DNA of 64,000 bases, taken from the NCBI RefSeq assembly GCF_013337045.2, contig NZ_CP118259.1, positions 2,604,001 to 2,668,000 of the forward strand, given 5' to 3'. The position numbers and the translations under genes were made by a program. The notes under the pieces are model-generated. The model ran no database searches, was not told where the DNA came from, and saw only the letters and a program-made list of their open reading frames with translations. Positions 28,051 through 37,547 of the stretch are shown here, piece after piece (within the stretch, counting starts at the first letter, position 1; each line of letters begins with the position of its first letter). The DNA is from Agrobacterium vitis. GTDB lineage: Bacteria; Pseudomonadota; Alphaproteobacteria; Rhizobiales; Rhizobiaceae.

Positions 28051-28563
28051 CTACTCGAGCTCTCCGCTGTTGATTTCAGCGATTAAATCATCCGTCAAGT
28101 TAAGCAGGGCATTGGCCACAGCCACATGTCCCTTCGCAACGGCTTGTGCCGCAGTTGCGGCCAAGAGCGTTTCTTGGTCCCAATCCTCTTTCAGGTGAAG
28201 ATAGACAATCTCGACTAATTGACTGATCGCATGATGATAATCTTCGGCATAAACTTTCGGAATTTCTGGTGCTAGGCCTGTCTTGCGGGCGATTTCTATA
28301 GCTGTTGGCAATTGGAAAAAAGATGAATTGATTGGCCCTTTCGCTTGGCCGGCGATGCGGATAATGTGAGGGACCGCTACATAGGAGGCGGTGTACACAT
28401 CGCCCTGATGGCACAGACGTGACCACAGGCTGAACCACAGCTCCGTTTTGTCCGTCATTGTTTCTGTTGAGGAATCCAGCGCCTGAAGCAGTTGTGGTAG
28501 GTCAGTGGCGTCGCCATAAGCGTGCCGAAGTTCTTTCCAGCGGGGATCGTTGAGCGGCAACAT
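28051..28563 (-). CDS. Unrecognised 170-residue protein, possible orphan immunity protein
   Basis: Largely helical protein beginning MLPLNDPRWKELRHAYGDA with the block LWSRLCHQGDVYTASYVAVPHI. That block occurs in small cytoplasmic proteins I associate with HEAT-like immunity proteins of polymorphic toxin systems, but I could not confirm this. No signal peptide or membrane segment. ATG 28563 (AAGGT 11 nt upstream) is preferred; a 24-codon longer frame starts at 28635. It is transcribed divergently from the next gene and both lie between the 159-bp direct repeats. No toxin gene is visible nearby. Confidence 0.6.
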   Translation of the reverse strand: MLPLNDPRWKELRHAYGDATDLPQLLQALDSSTETMTDKTELWFSLWSRLCHQGDVYTASYVAVPHIIRIAGQAKGPINSSFFQLPTAIEIARKTGLAPEIPKVYAEDYHHAISQLVEIVYLHLKEDWDQETLLAATAAQAVAKGHVAVANALLNLTDDLIAEINSGELE

Positions 28564-28761
28564 TTTCCATTTACCTTTCGCAGCCAACAGCACGGAACGT
28601 CTTCGCACTGGGCCGCGCCGCCATTCTGCATTCATACCGCTTCAGGCAAGTTGTTGTCACCATAATCTGCCGCCGATTATGACGGTTTAACCACGTCACC
28701 ACTGCAATTATTCCATCAGACCGAATAAAGCGGCCAGTGTCGACCTTTGAGAGACAACTAC

Positions 28762-29403
28762 ATGCGGAAAGAACCGATTACCATCTCGCTAAAACAGAGC
28801 CTGTGTTCGACGGCAGTCGAATTCCTATATTTCGGACAGCCGCTTCTCGATGTCGCCAATCGATTAGGGCCGCCGAAGAGCTGGATTGCAAACACCAGTT
28901 ACCAGCCAGTTCCACTGTACTGGTTCTATCCGGGCGGTTTGGAATTATGCTTTGAACCCGAACAGCCGTACCCATTGGCCTGGTTTAAACTATCAGACGT
29001 TGGCCGCCATAAGGGAAGGAGTACTCGCTTCAGTCATGATGTCCACATGCGCAACGACTTTCCGATGGCGGACATGTCGGTGTCAGGCTTTCTGAGAAGC
29101 GGCTTATGGGACCTGGATATAGTGAATGTCGGCATCTGTGCGCAGCCGAATTTTCCGACCCTCGATATCTGTATTGGATGCCTTCGGATACCGTTCTTGA
29201 TGAACGCGGAGAATGAGATGGCGCTGAAAAATCAGCTAAAAGATGCGCCCCTCAGCAGCAGGTTTAAGTTACTCGATTCAAACTGTGACTTCTTCGGAGC
29301 TTACTTTTCTCCTGAAGATGCTGCCATTAGTCGCTCCCCTAAAGAGGGATGGACCACGATCAGCGGCAAAGAATACCTTCGAGAGCTTGAACAAGCCAGT
29401 TAA
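28762..29403 (+). CDS. Unrecognised 213-residue protein
   Basis: Soluble protein without signal peptide or membrane helices, starting MRKEPITISLKQSLC. The first half (LGPPKSWIAN, YWFYPGGLELCFEPE) resembles the compact alpha/beta layout of small immunity-type proteins, but I recognise no family. Several cysteines are scattered and not arranged as a metal site. ATG 28762 is preferred; a TTG 15 bp upstream is in frame. It is divergent from the 170-residue protein gene, inside the direct-repeat cassette. Confidence 0.55.
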   Translation: MRKEPITISLKQSLCSTAVEFLYFGQPLLDVANRLGPPKSWIANTSYQPVPLYWFYPGGLELCFEPEQPYPLAWFKLSDVGRHKGRSTRFSHDVHMRNDFPMADMSVSGFLRSGLWDLDIVNVGICAQPNFPTLDICIGCLRIPFLMNAENEMALKNQLKDAPLSSRFKLLDSNCDFFGAYFSPEDAAISRSPKEGWTTISGKEYLRELEQAS

Positions 29404-29424
29404 CCCCTCAATCCCCCAGACCAC

Positions 29425-29583
29425 CATCCCAGCACACCACCCGTTCCGGCGCCCAAGACCGCATGATCCGACATTGTGGCATGAAGAAAGACTGCACAAT
29501 CGCGCTTAATTCCCTCAGCACCCCTATTGCTCAGACTGGGGCGAAATTACAAAACGAATTATGGCGATACCGGGGAAAATGGC
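29425..29583. repeat. Direct repeat, copy 2
   Basis: Second copy of the 159-bp repeat, about 20 bp after the stop of the 213-residue protein gene. The most diverged block is around 29500-29530; the end gcgaaattacaaaacgaatt is identical to copy 1. Confidence 0.85.
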
Positions 29584-29624
29584 GAGCGGGGTGGTGGACG
29601 ACACAAGCGTTTTTGCTTGCGCAT

Positions 29625-29807
29625 ACCCCCCTCTGTCCTGCCGGACATCTCCCCCTCAAGGAGGGAGATCGGACAGATGTAACCGCCCGTTTCAACGGAT
29701 AAAGTTGCGATTTCCGATATCTTCGAAGGGTAAATGCGGCGTGGCAAGCCAACTCCTTGCCGATCTCCCTCCTTGAGGGGGAGATGCCTGGCAAGGCAGA
29801 GGGGGGT
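29625..29807. repeat. Rhizobial intergenic palindrome pair (RIME-like)
   Basis: Two arms of about 48 bp (29625-29672 and 29760-29807) are near-perfect inverted repeats, including an exact 26-bp core, around an 87-bp spacer. The text (acccccctctg...ctccccctcaagg) is typical of the palindromic intergenic elements of Rhizobium and Agrobacterium. The rest of 29584-30020 holds no gene I can support. Confidence 0.7.
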
Positions 29808-30020
29808 AAGCCACGCATAGAAATCTTTGCGGTTTGTATTGTGCGGGCGGAATGGCAGTGGACGAGATTTTAGCGCGGAGTCCTTGAGCAGGATTTGCCC
29901 TGGTGGGGCGAGGATTGGTGGGCTAGTGCGACCAGTATGGTCAGAGGAGCGGCTACTACGCCCTCACTCCAGATATGCTTCCTCGTCGCGCTACTGTGAA
30001 TCGCTTGCCATGTGCTCACC

Positions 30021-31589
30021 TCAGTCCCCTGCCACCTTTTTCAAAAGTGGCAAAATCTCGCCAATCTTAAATGGATAGTCCTTCCGCTCAAGCTCTTCCT
30101 TTCGATACGGGTTGCGCACGTCGGCTAGAGCCCAGCCGAAAAATTCTTCCTTCTGGCTATCGTCCAGCGTTTTCAGGAATTGATCTTCGTCTGAGACGGC
30201 CAGAACATACTCCAAGTCCTCGATGCTGGTGAAAATCACTTCCCGCTTGTCCTCGGGCAGCATATCCGGCTCATCGGCACAAAGCTTCTCGGCCTCTGCC
30301 CGCAATGCCTTTAGCGGTGTCTGGTCGAGCTGCCACCAGTTTTCCATGGTCAGGATGACGCCCTTGGCGTTCGGGTCTATCTGCTCCTGTATGTAAATAC
30401 CTCGCCGCGCTCGGGAGAAGAACTTCCAGAGCTGCGACATGCCCTTGGCGATCTGGTTGTATGCGTTCGGCGCTTCCGCATAAGGGTCGTCGCCGAACTG
30501 CGCGTCGAATGTCAGCTTCGTAGCCTTGCACTCGAACACCACCTTGACCACCCCACCATCTTTCAGCAGCAGGTCGGGCGTCCGGTAGGTTTTGGCTTTG
30601 CTGACCACAAATTCATGTTCCCGCAACGTCTCGAACCTCGGGCAACGGGCATCCAAAAGCTTCTTGCCGAACTCCTCGAACCGGCTGTTTGCCTCCTCGA
30701 TGAGGGACTTCGGCCCCTCTTGCAGGTCATAATAGAGGCCGGATGTCATCCGGAAGATGATGAGCTGCGGTAAAGGCGCAATCATTTGTTTCTGGTGTTT
30801 TGCCGTCGTGACAATCGGATACTGCCGCAACGAACTAGGTAGATAAGCGATCTTGGCCTTCTCCGGTGATGCTACATTGGTGATGCGCCTGAGCGTTTCG
30901 GCCCGCATATCCTGCATTTCCAGCGAAATGATGCCGAGCGTCTTTTCAAACACATCGTTCCGCAAAGGCAGGTCATTAGGAATGATCGGGAGCTTGTGCC
31001 ACGCGGCGCGTATCGCGAGGGCATGCAGCAAAATGCAGCCCAGCGCAAAGTCATTGATGGTCAGGCTGTATCTCTGCTCGAAGTACTCGGCGCACTTACC
31101 CTGCCCATAGACGAAATAGTACCGGTAGAGCCGGGCGGGTTCAAACATGATGCGCTGCCACATGAACTGCTTGTGGGCGAGGCGAGGCACCTCGAACAGG
31201 ATATTGCTGGGATTCAGCAGCACCCGCTCCTCGGCCAGCTCTGCATTCTTGAGCTGGTTGATAATGCTAGCGGCGGTGTCATAATTTCGGTAGTCCGGCT
31301 CCCGTAGAAAGTTGACCTTTTGCTTGGGGGTGGACATCATAAGCAGTAAAGCGTTTTCGATCTCCCACTTGGGTACGAAATGCCGGTCAACAAGCTTCGC
31401 ACCGGCCGCTTCCTTCGGGTAGCGCAGGTATCGTGTCAAGTCGGGCGCGTTATCGCTTTGCAGGGCGTTAACTGACCACATAAGCTGCATGGTCAGCGCA
31501 TCGTCCAGGTGCGATAGAGTCGTGAGGAGGGTTTCTCGCGCCTTCACGCGCTTCCTCTTCGCCATGTCGAGCTTCAGTCTACTCACCAT
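30021..31589 (-). CDS. Unrecognised protein with a PD-(D/E)xK nuclease-like motif
   Basis: 522-residue soluble protein of no family I know. Near residues 338-355 it has TPDLLLKDGG, a hydrophobic strand and FECKATKL; that gives D339, E353 and K355, the spacing and strand order of PD-(D/E)xK nucleases and restriction enzymes. The first 300 residues are mostly helical. ATG 31589 follows GGCAGGG and is preferred to a TTG start at 31640. It stands alone in the accessory segment. I infer a DNA-acting, perhaps defence-related protein. Confidence 0.65.
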   Translation of the reverse strand: MVSRLKLDMAKRKRVKARETLLTTLSHLDDALTMQLMWSVNALQSDNAPDLTRYLRYPKEAAGAKLVDRHFVPKWEIENALLLMMSTPKQKVNFLREPDYRNYDTAASIINQLKNAELAEERVLLNPSNILFEVPRLAHKQFMWQRIMFEPARLYRYYFVYGQGKCAEYFEQRYSLTINDFALGCILLHALAIRAAWHKLPIIPNDLPLRNDVFEKTLGIISLEMQDMRAETLRRITNVASPEKAKIAYLPSSLRQYPIVTTAKHQKQMIAPLPQLIIFRMTSGLYYDLQEGPKSLIEEANSRFEEFGKKLLDARCPRFETLREHEFVVSKAKTYRTPDLLLKDGGVVKVVFECKATKLTFDAQFGDDPYAEAPNAYNQIAKGMSQLWKFFSRARRGIYIQEQIDPNAKGVILTMENWWQLDQTPLKALRAEAEKLCADEPDMLPEDKREVIFTSIEDLEYVLAVSDEDQFLKTLDDSQKEEFFGWALADVRNPYRKEELERKDYPFKIGEILPLLKKVAGD

Positions 31590-32026
31590 ACCCTGCCTGT
31601 ATTGAAACCAGTGCGATAGTATACCAGAGGTAGTTTCCAAAATTCGAGGGCTGCGCCGTCGTTATCCCGTGAAGAATAGCAAGTTCATACTATTAGCCAA
31701 TGCTCAAACGGGAAGAGGTTGTGAGGTGCTCAAATGGCTTCGCCGTGGAACCGACGAAGCCATCGGCTTATGGATTGGATTGGCCCTGCTGGAATATTCC
31801 GGTGAAGATGCCAGCCAGACACACAAAGCCCATCGCGACAGGCGGGAACACCATGCTAGTTCTTTCTGTTCGTTGATATCTACTCGTCCCGAAGAGACAA
31901 GTGATAGAGCGACGACTATCACGCCTCTCTCGTCCAAAAGCCGCTAGTCTGCTATCGGCCCCAAAGCCGTCTCTGTCCAGCGCCCCGCCTTTTTTCTAAT
32001 CAGTCACAAACGTGTCACCAACTCGC
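31590..32026. other. Non-coding stretch with one strong hairpin
   Basis: 437 bp. A 9-bp inverted repeat (atggcttcg / cgaagccat, 31734-31742 and 31755-31763) is the only clear structure. A 28-codon minus-strand frame rich in hydrophobic residues ends just before it, but I do not accept it as a gene. Confidence 0.5.
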
Positions 32027-32449
32027 TCAATCCCCCTCCTCCCTCAAAAACCGCCGCACCCTGGCCAGCGCATCAGCCGGATCGGATTTGCGGTGGTATT
32101 CTTCCAGGATGATTTGCTCGATCTTTTGGCGGGTTTCCAGGTTGCTGCGCGCCGGGTCGTCCGGGGGCATCAGCCTGCGGCGGGCTTCTTCCAGGCGGTG
32201 TTGAAGGTCGGTGGTGGCTTCGAGGATGGTGCTGTCGATGCTGGCTGGTGGGTCATCCGGCTGGGGTTCCAGCAGGTCGAAGGCGACCGGGCGTGGCGGG
32301 TCTCGCCGCAGCGCCAGCCGGTAGCGTAGCAGCAGGGCCAGCGCGCCCATTGCGAAAACCGGTGGCATGACGATGGCTATCGCCTTCACCCAATCGGCCA
32401 TGGATTGCCATGTATCGAAAATATCGGCCCAGACATTATAATCGGCCAT
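32027..32449 (-). CDS. Small single-span membrane protein
   Basis: 140-residue protein: a short N-terminus (MADYNVWADIFDTW), one membrane helix (about residues 22-43, AIAIVMPPVFAMGALALLL), a proline-rich linker and a helical cytoplasmic tail (LEEARRRL, KIEQIILEEYHRK) rich in charged residues. ATG 32449 follows GGGAGGAATG, which decides the start. I do not know its function. It is transcribed towards the gap side's opposite direction, alone. Confidence 0.7.
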   Translation of the reverse strand: MADYNVWADIFDTWQSMADWVKAIAIVMPPVFAMGALALLLRYRLALRRDPPRPVAFDLLEPQPDDPPASIDSTILEATTDLQHRLEEARRRLMPPDDPARSNLETRQKIEQIILEEYHRKSDPADALARVRRFLREEGD

Positions 32450-32479
32450 CGTCCATTCCTCCCGCACTTGTGAGCCAAG

Positions 32480-32736
32480 CGATCACCGGAGGATTTTGCC
32501 CTCTGGTGATCGGGGAGTTCGAAAGCCGCAAACAGACGACTGCCTTGGCCTTTAAGCCGAAGCTCTGGACATGCACCAAGGCCTCCCCGACCATAGAAGG
32601 ATGGAGAGTGGACCGTATAGACATAGTCCACCGCCTCAGCCACAAACCTATGGCTGAGGGGTGTCATTTAACGACCGACACCGGCCGCTGTTTGAGGAGT
32701 TTCGATACTCCAGGACCAGCGCGTTACAACTGGTCC
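32480..32736. other. Cluster of four hairpins
   Basis: Four separate inverted repeats lie upstream of the small membrane protein gene: 32480-32512 (13 bp with one GU pair), 32608-32631 (gtggac/gtccac), 32634-32659 (cctcagcca/tggctgagg) and 32713-32736 (ggaccag/ctggtcc). No convincing gene covers them. They could be an RNA leader or a decayed element. Confidence 0.5.
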
Positions 32737-32845
32737 CGCAACTGGTTTAGCGTATAACGGGTGGAGAGGGGAAGCGGATTTTTGGACTCGTATTTCAGGT
32801 CCAAATCGAGTCACAGTCAAAACCATTTTAGCTCTGCGTGCTTGG

Positions 32846-33035
32846 CTCCCCTCACCCCGCCTACGCTATGCTCGGCGGACTGACCGGGGCAGAGCCACCG
32901 GTCTCTGCCCGTCCTTCGGACCCCCGCTGGGGCGAGGAGAGAAGCCGACGCTGCGGCTCTTTCCCTCTTCTCCCCCATTCCCTATGTAAAGTGGGGGGAG
33001 AAGGTGCCGGCAGGCGGATGAGGGGGTGCGAAGCG
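32846..33035. repeat. Composite palindromic intergenic repeat
   Basis: Nested inverted repeats: gggcagag/ctctgccc (32887-32894, 32903-32910), ttctccccc/gggggagaa (32968-32976, 32994-33002), and outer arms around cccctcacccc and the closing ggatgaggggg. The text resembles a second class of rhizobial intergenic repeat. It ends just before the stop of the next gene. Confidence 0.6.
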
Positions 33036-33044
33036 GGAGGCTGT

Positions 33045-33749
33045 TTAGCTTATCGTAAGTGCGTTTATCGCACGGATCACGTCAGCGCCGAGCGTCTGGG
33101 TGTTTTTCAGGCCGCCTTTAGAATTCAGCAGATCCACGCCCACCTCTTTTGCAATCGATCTCAACAGGTCTTTAACGACAATTTTTTGAGGGAGACCATC
33201 GCGATGAACGCGAATTGCACCGCTTTCATATCTGAGAATTTCTATGTCATTATGAAACGCGCGGTCTGTCACCTCCAACGCCTCGACGGGTCTCTGCTCA
33301 CGCTGCCGACGAGAAATTGGGTAAACGAGCCTATTTCCGTTAAGTGATGCCAGACTTTCCAACTCCGCTGCCGGACAATCAAGTACTTCTTCGACTGAAA
33401 CACCTCTTTCATCATCGACATTGATTCGGAAAACCATCACCCTATCAACGTGATGAAAAGTGCTTTTACTGAAATCGACATGACTAGAAGTCGTGGCTGT
33501 CTTTACTGATATCCGTTCATTAGAAGCCGATATCACATCATATCCATGCTGGTTGACAGCCAGAGCCATCTGCCCCCGCGTGATCATCGCTGCATAGAGT
33601 TCACCAATACGGGCAGTGAGATGCCTGAGTTCACCGGGACTGACGCCCCAGTTGACCTCTTTCTCAAACCACGCCAGAGCTTCAGCAAGGGATTGGATGA
33701 TTTGAACTTGCGTCAAAGTTGGTCTGTTGGATGTGGTCGTCACCGTCAT
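33045..33749 (-). CDS. DUF6998-type protein
   Basis: 234-residue protein. Residues 30-115 (ELRHLTARIGELYAAMITRGQMA, NQHGYDVISASNERISVKTAT, DRVMVFRIN) fit the widespread DUF6998 family as I remember it, whose members have a core reminiscent of nuclease folds but no proven activity. The C-terminal 60 residues (IRVHRDGLPQKIVVKDLL onward) look like a separate helical, possibly DNA-binding part. ATG 33749 follows GAGG. It ends the accessory segment; the DNA upstream (33750-33850) is unusually AT-rich. Confidence 0.6.
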   Translation of the reverse strand: MTVTTTSNRPTLTQVQIIQSLAEALAWFEKEVNWGVSPGELRHLTARIGELYAAMITRGQMALAVNQHGYDVISASNERISVKTATTSSHVDFSKSTFHHVDRVMVFRINVDDERGVSVEEVLDCPAAELESLASLNGNRLVYPISRRQREQRPVEALEVTDRAFHNDIEILRYESGAIRVHRDGLPQKIVVKDLLRSIAKEVGVDLLNSKGGLKNTQTLGADVIRAINALTIS

Positions 33750-33854
33750 GCATCCTCATGCGACTTTGGATTATTGGAATACTAGTGAATTATTTTCTTC
33801 ACCTTCAAACACTCTGAATACAATCAAAACGAGAAAAAATACTGCTTATCATAA

Positions 33855-33883
33855 CAAAAAAGCGGACCGGTTTCCCGATCCGC
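33855..33883 (-). terminator. Intrinsic terminator after gap
   Basis: An imperfect GC stem (gcggatcgg / ccggtccgc, one mismatch) with a 4-nt loop is followed on the minus strand by six T. It lies 31 bp after the gap stop. Confidence 0.85.
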
Positions 33884-33914
33884 TTCTATCAAATCATCCA
33901 GGCAGCGAAGCTGC

Positions 33915-34922
33915 TTAGATCAGCTTGCCCATGGCGACGGCGGTGTCGGCCATGCGGTTGGAGAAGCCCCATTCATTGTCGTACCAGGACAGGATGCGCA
34001 CCAGCTTGCCGCCGTCCATAACCTTGGTCTGGTCGCCGGAGAAGGTCGAGGAATGGCTGTCGTGGTTGAAGTCGATGGAAACCAGCGGCTCTTCGGTATA
34101 GCCGAGAATGCCCTTCAACTCGCCTTCCGACGCTGCCTTGATGGCGGCGTTGATTTCTTCCTTGGTGACCGTGCGACCGGGGATGAACTTCAGGTCAACA
34201 ACCGAGACGTTCGGGGTGGGCACGCGGATGGCCGAACCGTCCAGCTTGCCCTTCAGTTCCGGCAGAACCAGGCCAACGGCCTTGGCGGCACCGGTCGAGG
34301 TCGGGATCATCGACAGCGCAGCAGCGCGGGCGCGGTGCAGGTCCTTGTGCATCGTATCCAGCGTCGGCTGGTCGCCGGTGTAGGAATGGATGGTGGTCAT
34401 GTAGCCGCTTTCGATACCGACGAGCTTTTGCAGCACGTAGGCAACCGGTGCCAGGCAATTGGTGGTGCAGGACGCGTTGGAAACGACCAGGTCGTCCTTG
34501 GTCAGCGTGTTGTGGTTGACGCCGAAAACGATGGTCTTGTCGGCACCGTCAGCAGGCGCCGAGACCAGCACGCGCTTGGAGCCATTGGCCAGGTGCAGCG
34601 ATGCCTTTTCCTTGGCGGTGAAAATGCCGGTGCATTCCAGCGCGATATCGACATTGCTCCAGGGCAGATCCTTGGGATCGCGAACCGCGGTCACCTTGAT
34701 CGGCGCGCGACCGTCGATGATGATGCTGTCGCCTTCGACCTTGACGGTCGAGGGGAAACGGCCATGGACGCTGTCATAGCGCAGTAGATGCGCATTGGTT
34801 TCGACCGGGCCAAGATCGTTGATGGCCACGACCTCAATGTCGGTCCGACCGGATTCGATGATACCGCGCAGCACATTGCGGCCGATACGGCCAAAGCCGT
34901 TAATGGCAACTTTCACAGTCAT
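33915..34922 (-). CDS. gap: Glyceraldehyde-3-phosphate dehydrogenase
   Basis: 335-residue NAD(P)-linked enzyme that interconverts glyceraldehyde-3-phosphate and 1,3-bisphosphoglycerate. The N-terminal [12 protein letters not shown] dinucleotide motif and the catalytic SNASCTTNC motif (cysteine near residue 152) are present, as is the [12 protein letters not shown] end. ATG 34922 follows GGGAG; the frame upstream is open but not part of the family. It is downstream of tkt on the same strand, 198 bp away. Confidence 0.97.
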   Translation of the reverse strand: MTVKVAINGFGRIGRNVLRGIIESGRTDIEVVAINDLGPVETNAHLLRYDSVHGRFPSTVKVEGDSIIIDGRAPIKVTAVRDPKDLPWSNVDIALECTGIFTAKEKASLHLANGSKRVLVSAPADGADKTIVFGVNHNTLTKDDLVVSNASCTTNCLAPVAYVLQKLVGIESGYMTTIHSYTGDQPTLDTMHKDLHRARAAALSMIPTSTGAAKAVGLVLPELKGKLDGSAIRVPTPNVSVVDLKFIPGRTVTKEEINAAIKAASEGELKGILGYTEEPLVSIDFNHDSHSSTFSGDQTKVMDGGKLVRILSWYDNEWGFSNRMADTAVAMGKLI

Positions 34923-35120
34923 TGCATAACTCCCGCTTGTCGGATGGCTCCGGGCTGCTGGGTCGCCCCCGGAGCGGTGATGGTCTGGAACGGCGCGACG
35001 ATAGCCAAGTGGTTCTCGCCTTGGGCAGCCCCAGGCATTGGGTAAAGGCACTCATGTGTTAAAGGCGTTCAGACAAGCCCGAAGAGAAGCGGGCCCGCCA
35101 GACCCGCTTTTAATGCCTCT

Positions 35121-37097
35121 TCAGGAAAGCTTGGCTTCAGCCGCTTCGACAATTGCTTCGACGGTGATGCCGAAATGCTTGTACAATTCCTTGTAGGGGC
35201 CGGAAGCACCGAAGGACTTCATGCCGATAAAGGTGCCGTGCGAGCCGATGATCTCATCCCAGCCCTGACGGATCGCCGCTTCAACGCCGATCTTGACCGG
35301 AGCCGTGCCGATCACCGCGTTGCGGTATTCCTCTGGCTGTTCAAAGAACAGTTCGAAGCACGGCACGGAAACGACGCGAGCGGCAATGCCCTTGGCGGCC
35401 AGAGCCTCACGCGCCTGGATCGCCAGCTCGACTTCCGAACCGGTGGCAAAGATCGACACCTTGGCATCGTCAGCGCCGAGCAGCTCATAGCCGCCCTTGG
35501 CCGACAGGTTTTCCGCCGAATATTCGGTGCGGGCCGCAATCAGGTTCTGACGGGTCAGCGCAATACCGGACGGACGATCCGTGTGGGTCAAGGCAATCTG
35601 CCAGCATTCCGCCACTTCGGTGGCATCGGCCGGGCGGAACATCATCAGGTTGGGGATGGCGCGCAGGGCTGCCATCTGCTCGACCGGCTGGTGGGTCGGG
35701 CCATCTTCGCCAAGACCGATGGAATCATGGGTCAGAACGTGAATGACGCGAATACCCATCAAGGAGGCCAGACGGATCGACGGACGGCAATAATCCGAGA
35801 AGATCAGGAAGCCGCCGGAATACGGAATGAGACCGCCATGCAGGGCGATGCCGTTCATCGCCGCCGCCATGCCATGCTCGCGAATGCCCCAATGCACGTA
35901 ACGGCCCGAGAAATCGGTCGGGGTGATCGACGCGGTCTGGCTGGTCTTGGTATTGTTGGAGCCGGTCAGGTCGGCGGAACCGCCAAGCGTCTCGATCACC
36001 ACGCCATTGATCACCTCCAGCGCATCCTCGGAGGATTTGCGGGTGGCAAGGGTCGGCTTGCTCTCGGCCAGCTTCTTCTTATAGGCGTCGATGGCAGCAT
36101 CGAAGCCTTCAGGCAGCTTACCAGCGAAGCGGCGGGTGAACTCGGCCTTGTGATCGGAGCCTTCCAGAACCTTTTCCCATTCGGCACGTGTGGAGGCACC
36201 ACGCGCACCGGCTTCGCGCCAGGCGTCCAGCACATCGGCAGGCACGTGGAAAGGCTCATCGGCCCAGCCCAGCGCCTTGCGGGTGGCGGCGATTTCGTCG
36301 GCACCCAGCGGCGAACCATGCACCTTATGGGTGCCGGCCTTGTTGGGAGAACCGAAGCCGATCACCGTCTTGCAGGCGATCATCGTTGGCTTTTCGGACA
36401 GCTGGGCGGCGGAAAGTGCTGCCGAAATCGCTTCCGGATCGTGACCGTCAACCGCCATCGTGTTCCAGCCCGAAGCGCGGAACCGGCCATGCTGGTCGGT
36501 GCTGTCGGCCAGCGAAATAGCGCCGTCGATGGAAATGCCGTTATCGTCCCAGAGCACGATCAGCTTGTTGAGCTTCAGATGGCCAGCCAGCGAAATCGCT
36601 TCCTGGCTGATGCCTTCCATCAGGCAGCCATCGCCGACGATGGCATAGGTGTGGTGATGCATCAGCTCGCTGCCGAATTCGGAAGCCAGCTTCTTTTCAG
36701 CAATCGCCATGCCGACGGCATTGGCAACGCCCTGGCCGAGCGGGCCAGTCGTCGTCTCGATGCCCGAGAGATGGCCATATTCCGGGTGACCCGCGGTTTT
36801 CGAGCCGAGCTGACGGAAATTTCTGATGTCGTCGATGGAAATGTCTTCGTAGCCGGTCAGATAAAGGACCGAATAGAGCAGCATCGATCCATGACCAGCC
36901 GACAGCACGAAACGGTCGCGATTGGCCCATTTGGGCGCCTTGGGATCGAAATTCAAAAAGCGGGTAAACAGCACCGTCGCGACATCGGCCATGCCCATTG
37001 GCATGCCAGGATGGCCGGAATTGGCCTTTTCGACCGCATCCATGGACAAAAATCGGATCGCATTGGCCATCCGGTTGTGCTTTTCGGGAGAAATCAT
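35121..37097 (-). CDS. tkt: Transketolase
   Basis: Thiamine-diphosphate enzyme of the pentose phosphate and Calvin-type pathways, 658 residues. The GDGCLMEG...WDDN cofactor motif (about residues 150-185), [13 protein letters not shown] and the [19 protein letters not shown] block in the Pyr domain are diagnostic. ATG 37097 ([13 protein letters not shown]) is the family start; longer frames upstream are not conserved. It precedes gap in the usual alphaproteobacterial order, with a weak hairpin at 35087-35109 between them. Confidence 0.97.
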   Translation of the reverse strand: MISPEKHNRMANAIRFLSMDAVEKANSGHPGMPMGMADVATVLFTRFLNFDPKAPKWANRDRFVLSAGHGSMLLYSVLYLTGYEDISIDDIRNFRQLGSKTAGHPEYGHLSGIETTTGPLGQGVANAVGMAIAEKKLASEFGSELMHHHTYAIVGDGCLMEGISQEAISLAGHLKLNKLIVLWDDNGISIDGAISLADSTDQHGRFRASGWNTMAVDGHDPEAISAALSAAQLSEKPTMIACKTVIGFGSPNKAGTHKVHGSPLGADEIAATRKALGWADEPFHVPADVLDAWREAGARGASTRAEWEKVLEGSDHKAEFTRRFAGKLPEGFDAAIDAYKKKLAESKPTLATRKSSEDALEVINGVVIETLGGSADLTGSNNTKTSQTASITPTDFSGRYVHWGIREHGMAAAMNGIALHGGLIPYSGGFLIFSDYCRPSIRLASLMGIRVIHVLTHDSIGLGEDGPTHQPVEQMAALRAIPNLMMFRPADATEVAECWQIALTHTDRPSGIALTRQNLIAARTEYSAENLSAKGGYELLGADDAKVSIFATGSEVELAIQAREALAAKGIAARVVSVPCFELFFEQPEEYRNAVIGTAPVKIGVEAAIRQGWDEIIGSHGTFIGMKSFGASGPYKELYKHFGITVEAIVEAAEAKLS

Positions 37098-37547
37098 GAC
37101 TGTTCCGCCTGTTCCGGGTCTCGATGGACGAACGCCGTTCGGGCGAACGTCAGAAAGTGGGTGATCCTTAACATCTAGGACGGGCAAGTCAATAAATTGA
37201 GGCCGGGTGATTGCGTGGAAGGCATTATTTCAGTTTTTGCCTTAATATTGATCATTGTCTCGTATTGATGCGCGCCATGGACGATGGCCGGTCTACTCGT
37301 CCACAAGCATGACACAGTGAAAAGCCGGGGTTTGTTGACGCCAGCTACAGGCAATGACTAATGTCGCATGAGAAGGATGGGGGCCAAAGGGTCGATTCGG
37401 CTTGCCTTTTGGAGTTTGTCAGGGAAAAATGAGGCCGGTTTTCCAAAATGACAAAGACGACCGAGATCATCTGGGACGACCAAGAAAATCTGGAGGCTTT
37501 CCGGCTCGAACAGAGCCTGAAAACTTCATCAGCCGGGGCAGAGAGAC
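37098..37547. other. Non-coding stretch between tkt and the DUF4164 gene
   Basis: 450 bp between divergent genes. The part at 37188-37280 is AT-rich and probably carries promoters; I find no convincing gene or strong dyad. Confidence 0.5.

Noticed and set aside
26736..28073. Gln/His-rich frame of 445 codons antisense to the antiporter
   Set aside because: Its composition is what the complement of a membrane-protein gene would give, and it runs across a repeat boundary.
31704..31937. 77-codon minus-strand frame and a nested 28-codon hydrophobic frame
   Set aside because: No convincing ribosome-binding site, odd composition, and neither shows recognisable features.
27726..33750. Complete mobile element with integrase or transposase
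   Set aside because: No integrase, transposase, tRNA attachment site or plasmid functions are visible; only repeats and cargo-like genes are.
35175..37178. Long open frame antisense to transketolase
   Set aside because: It is a codon-bias artefact of a high-GC gene: the opposite strand reads a clean transketolase with all family motifs.
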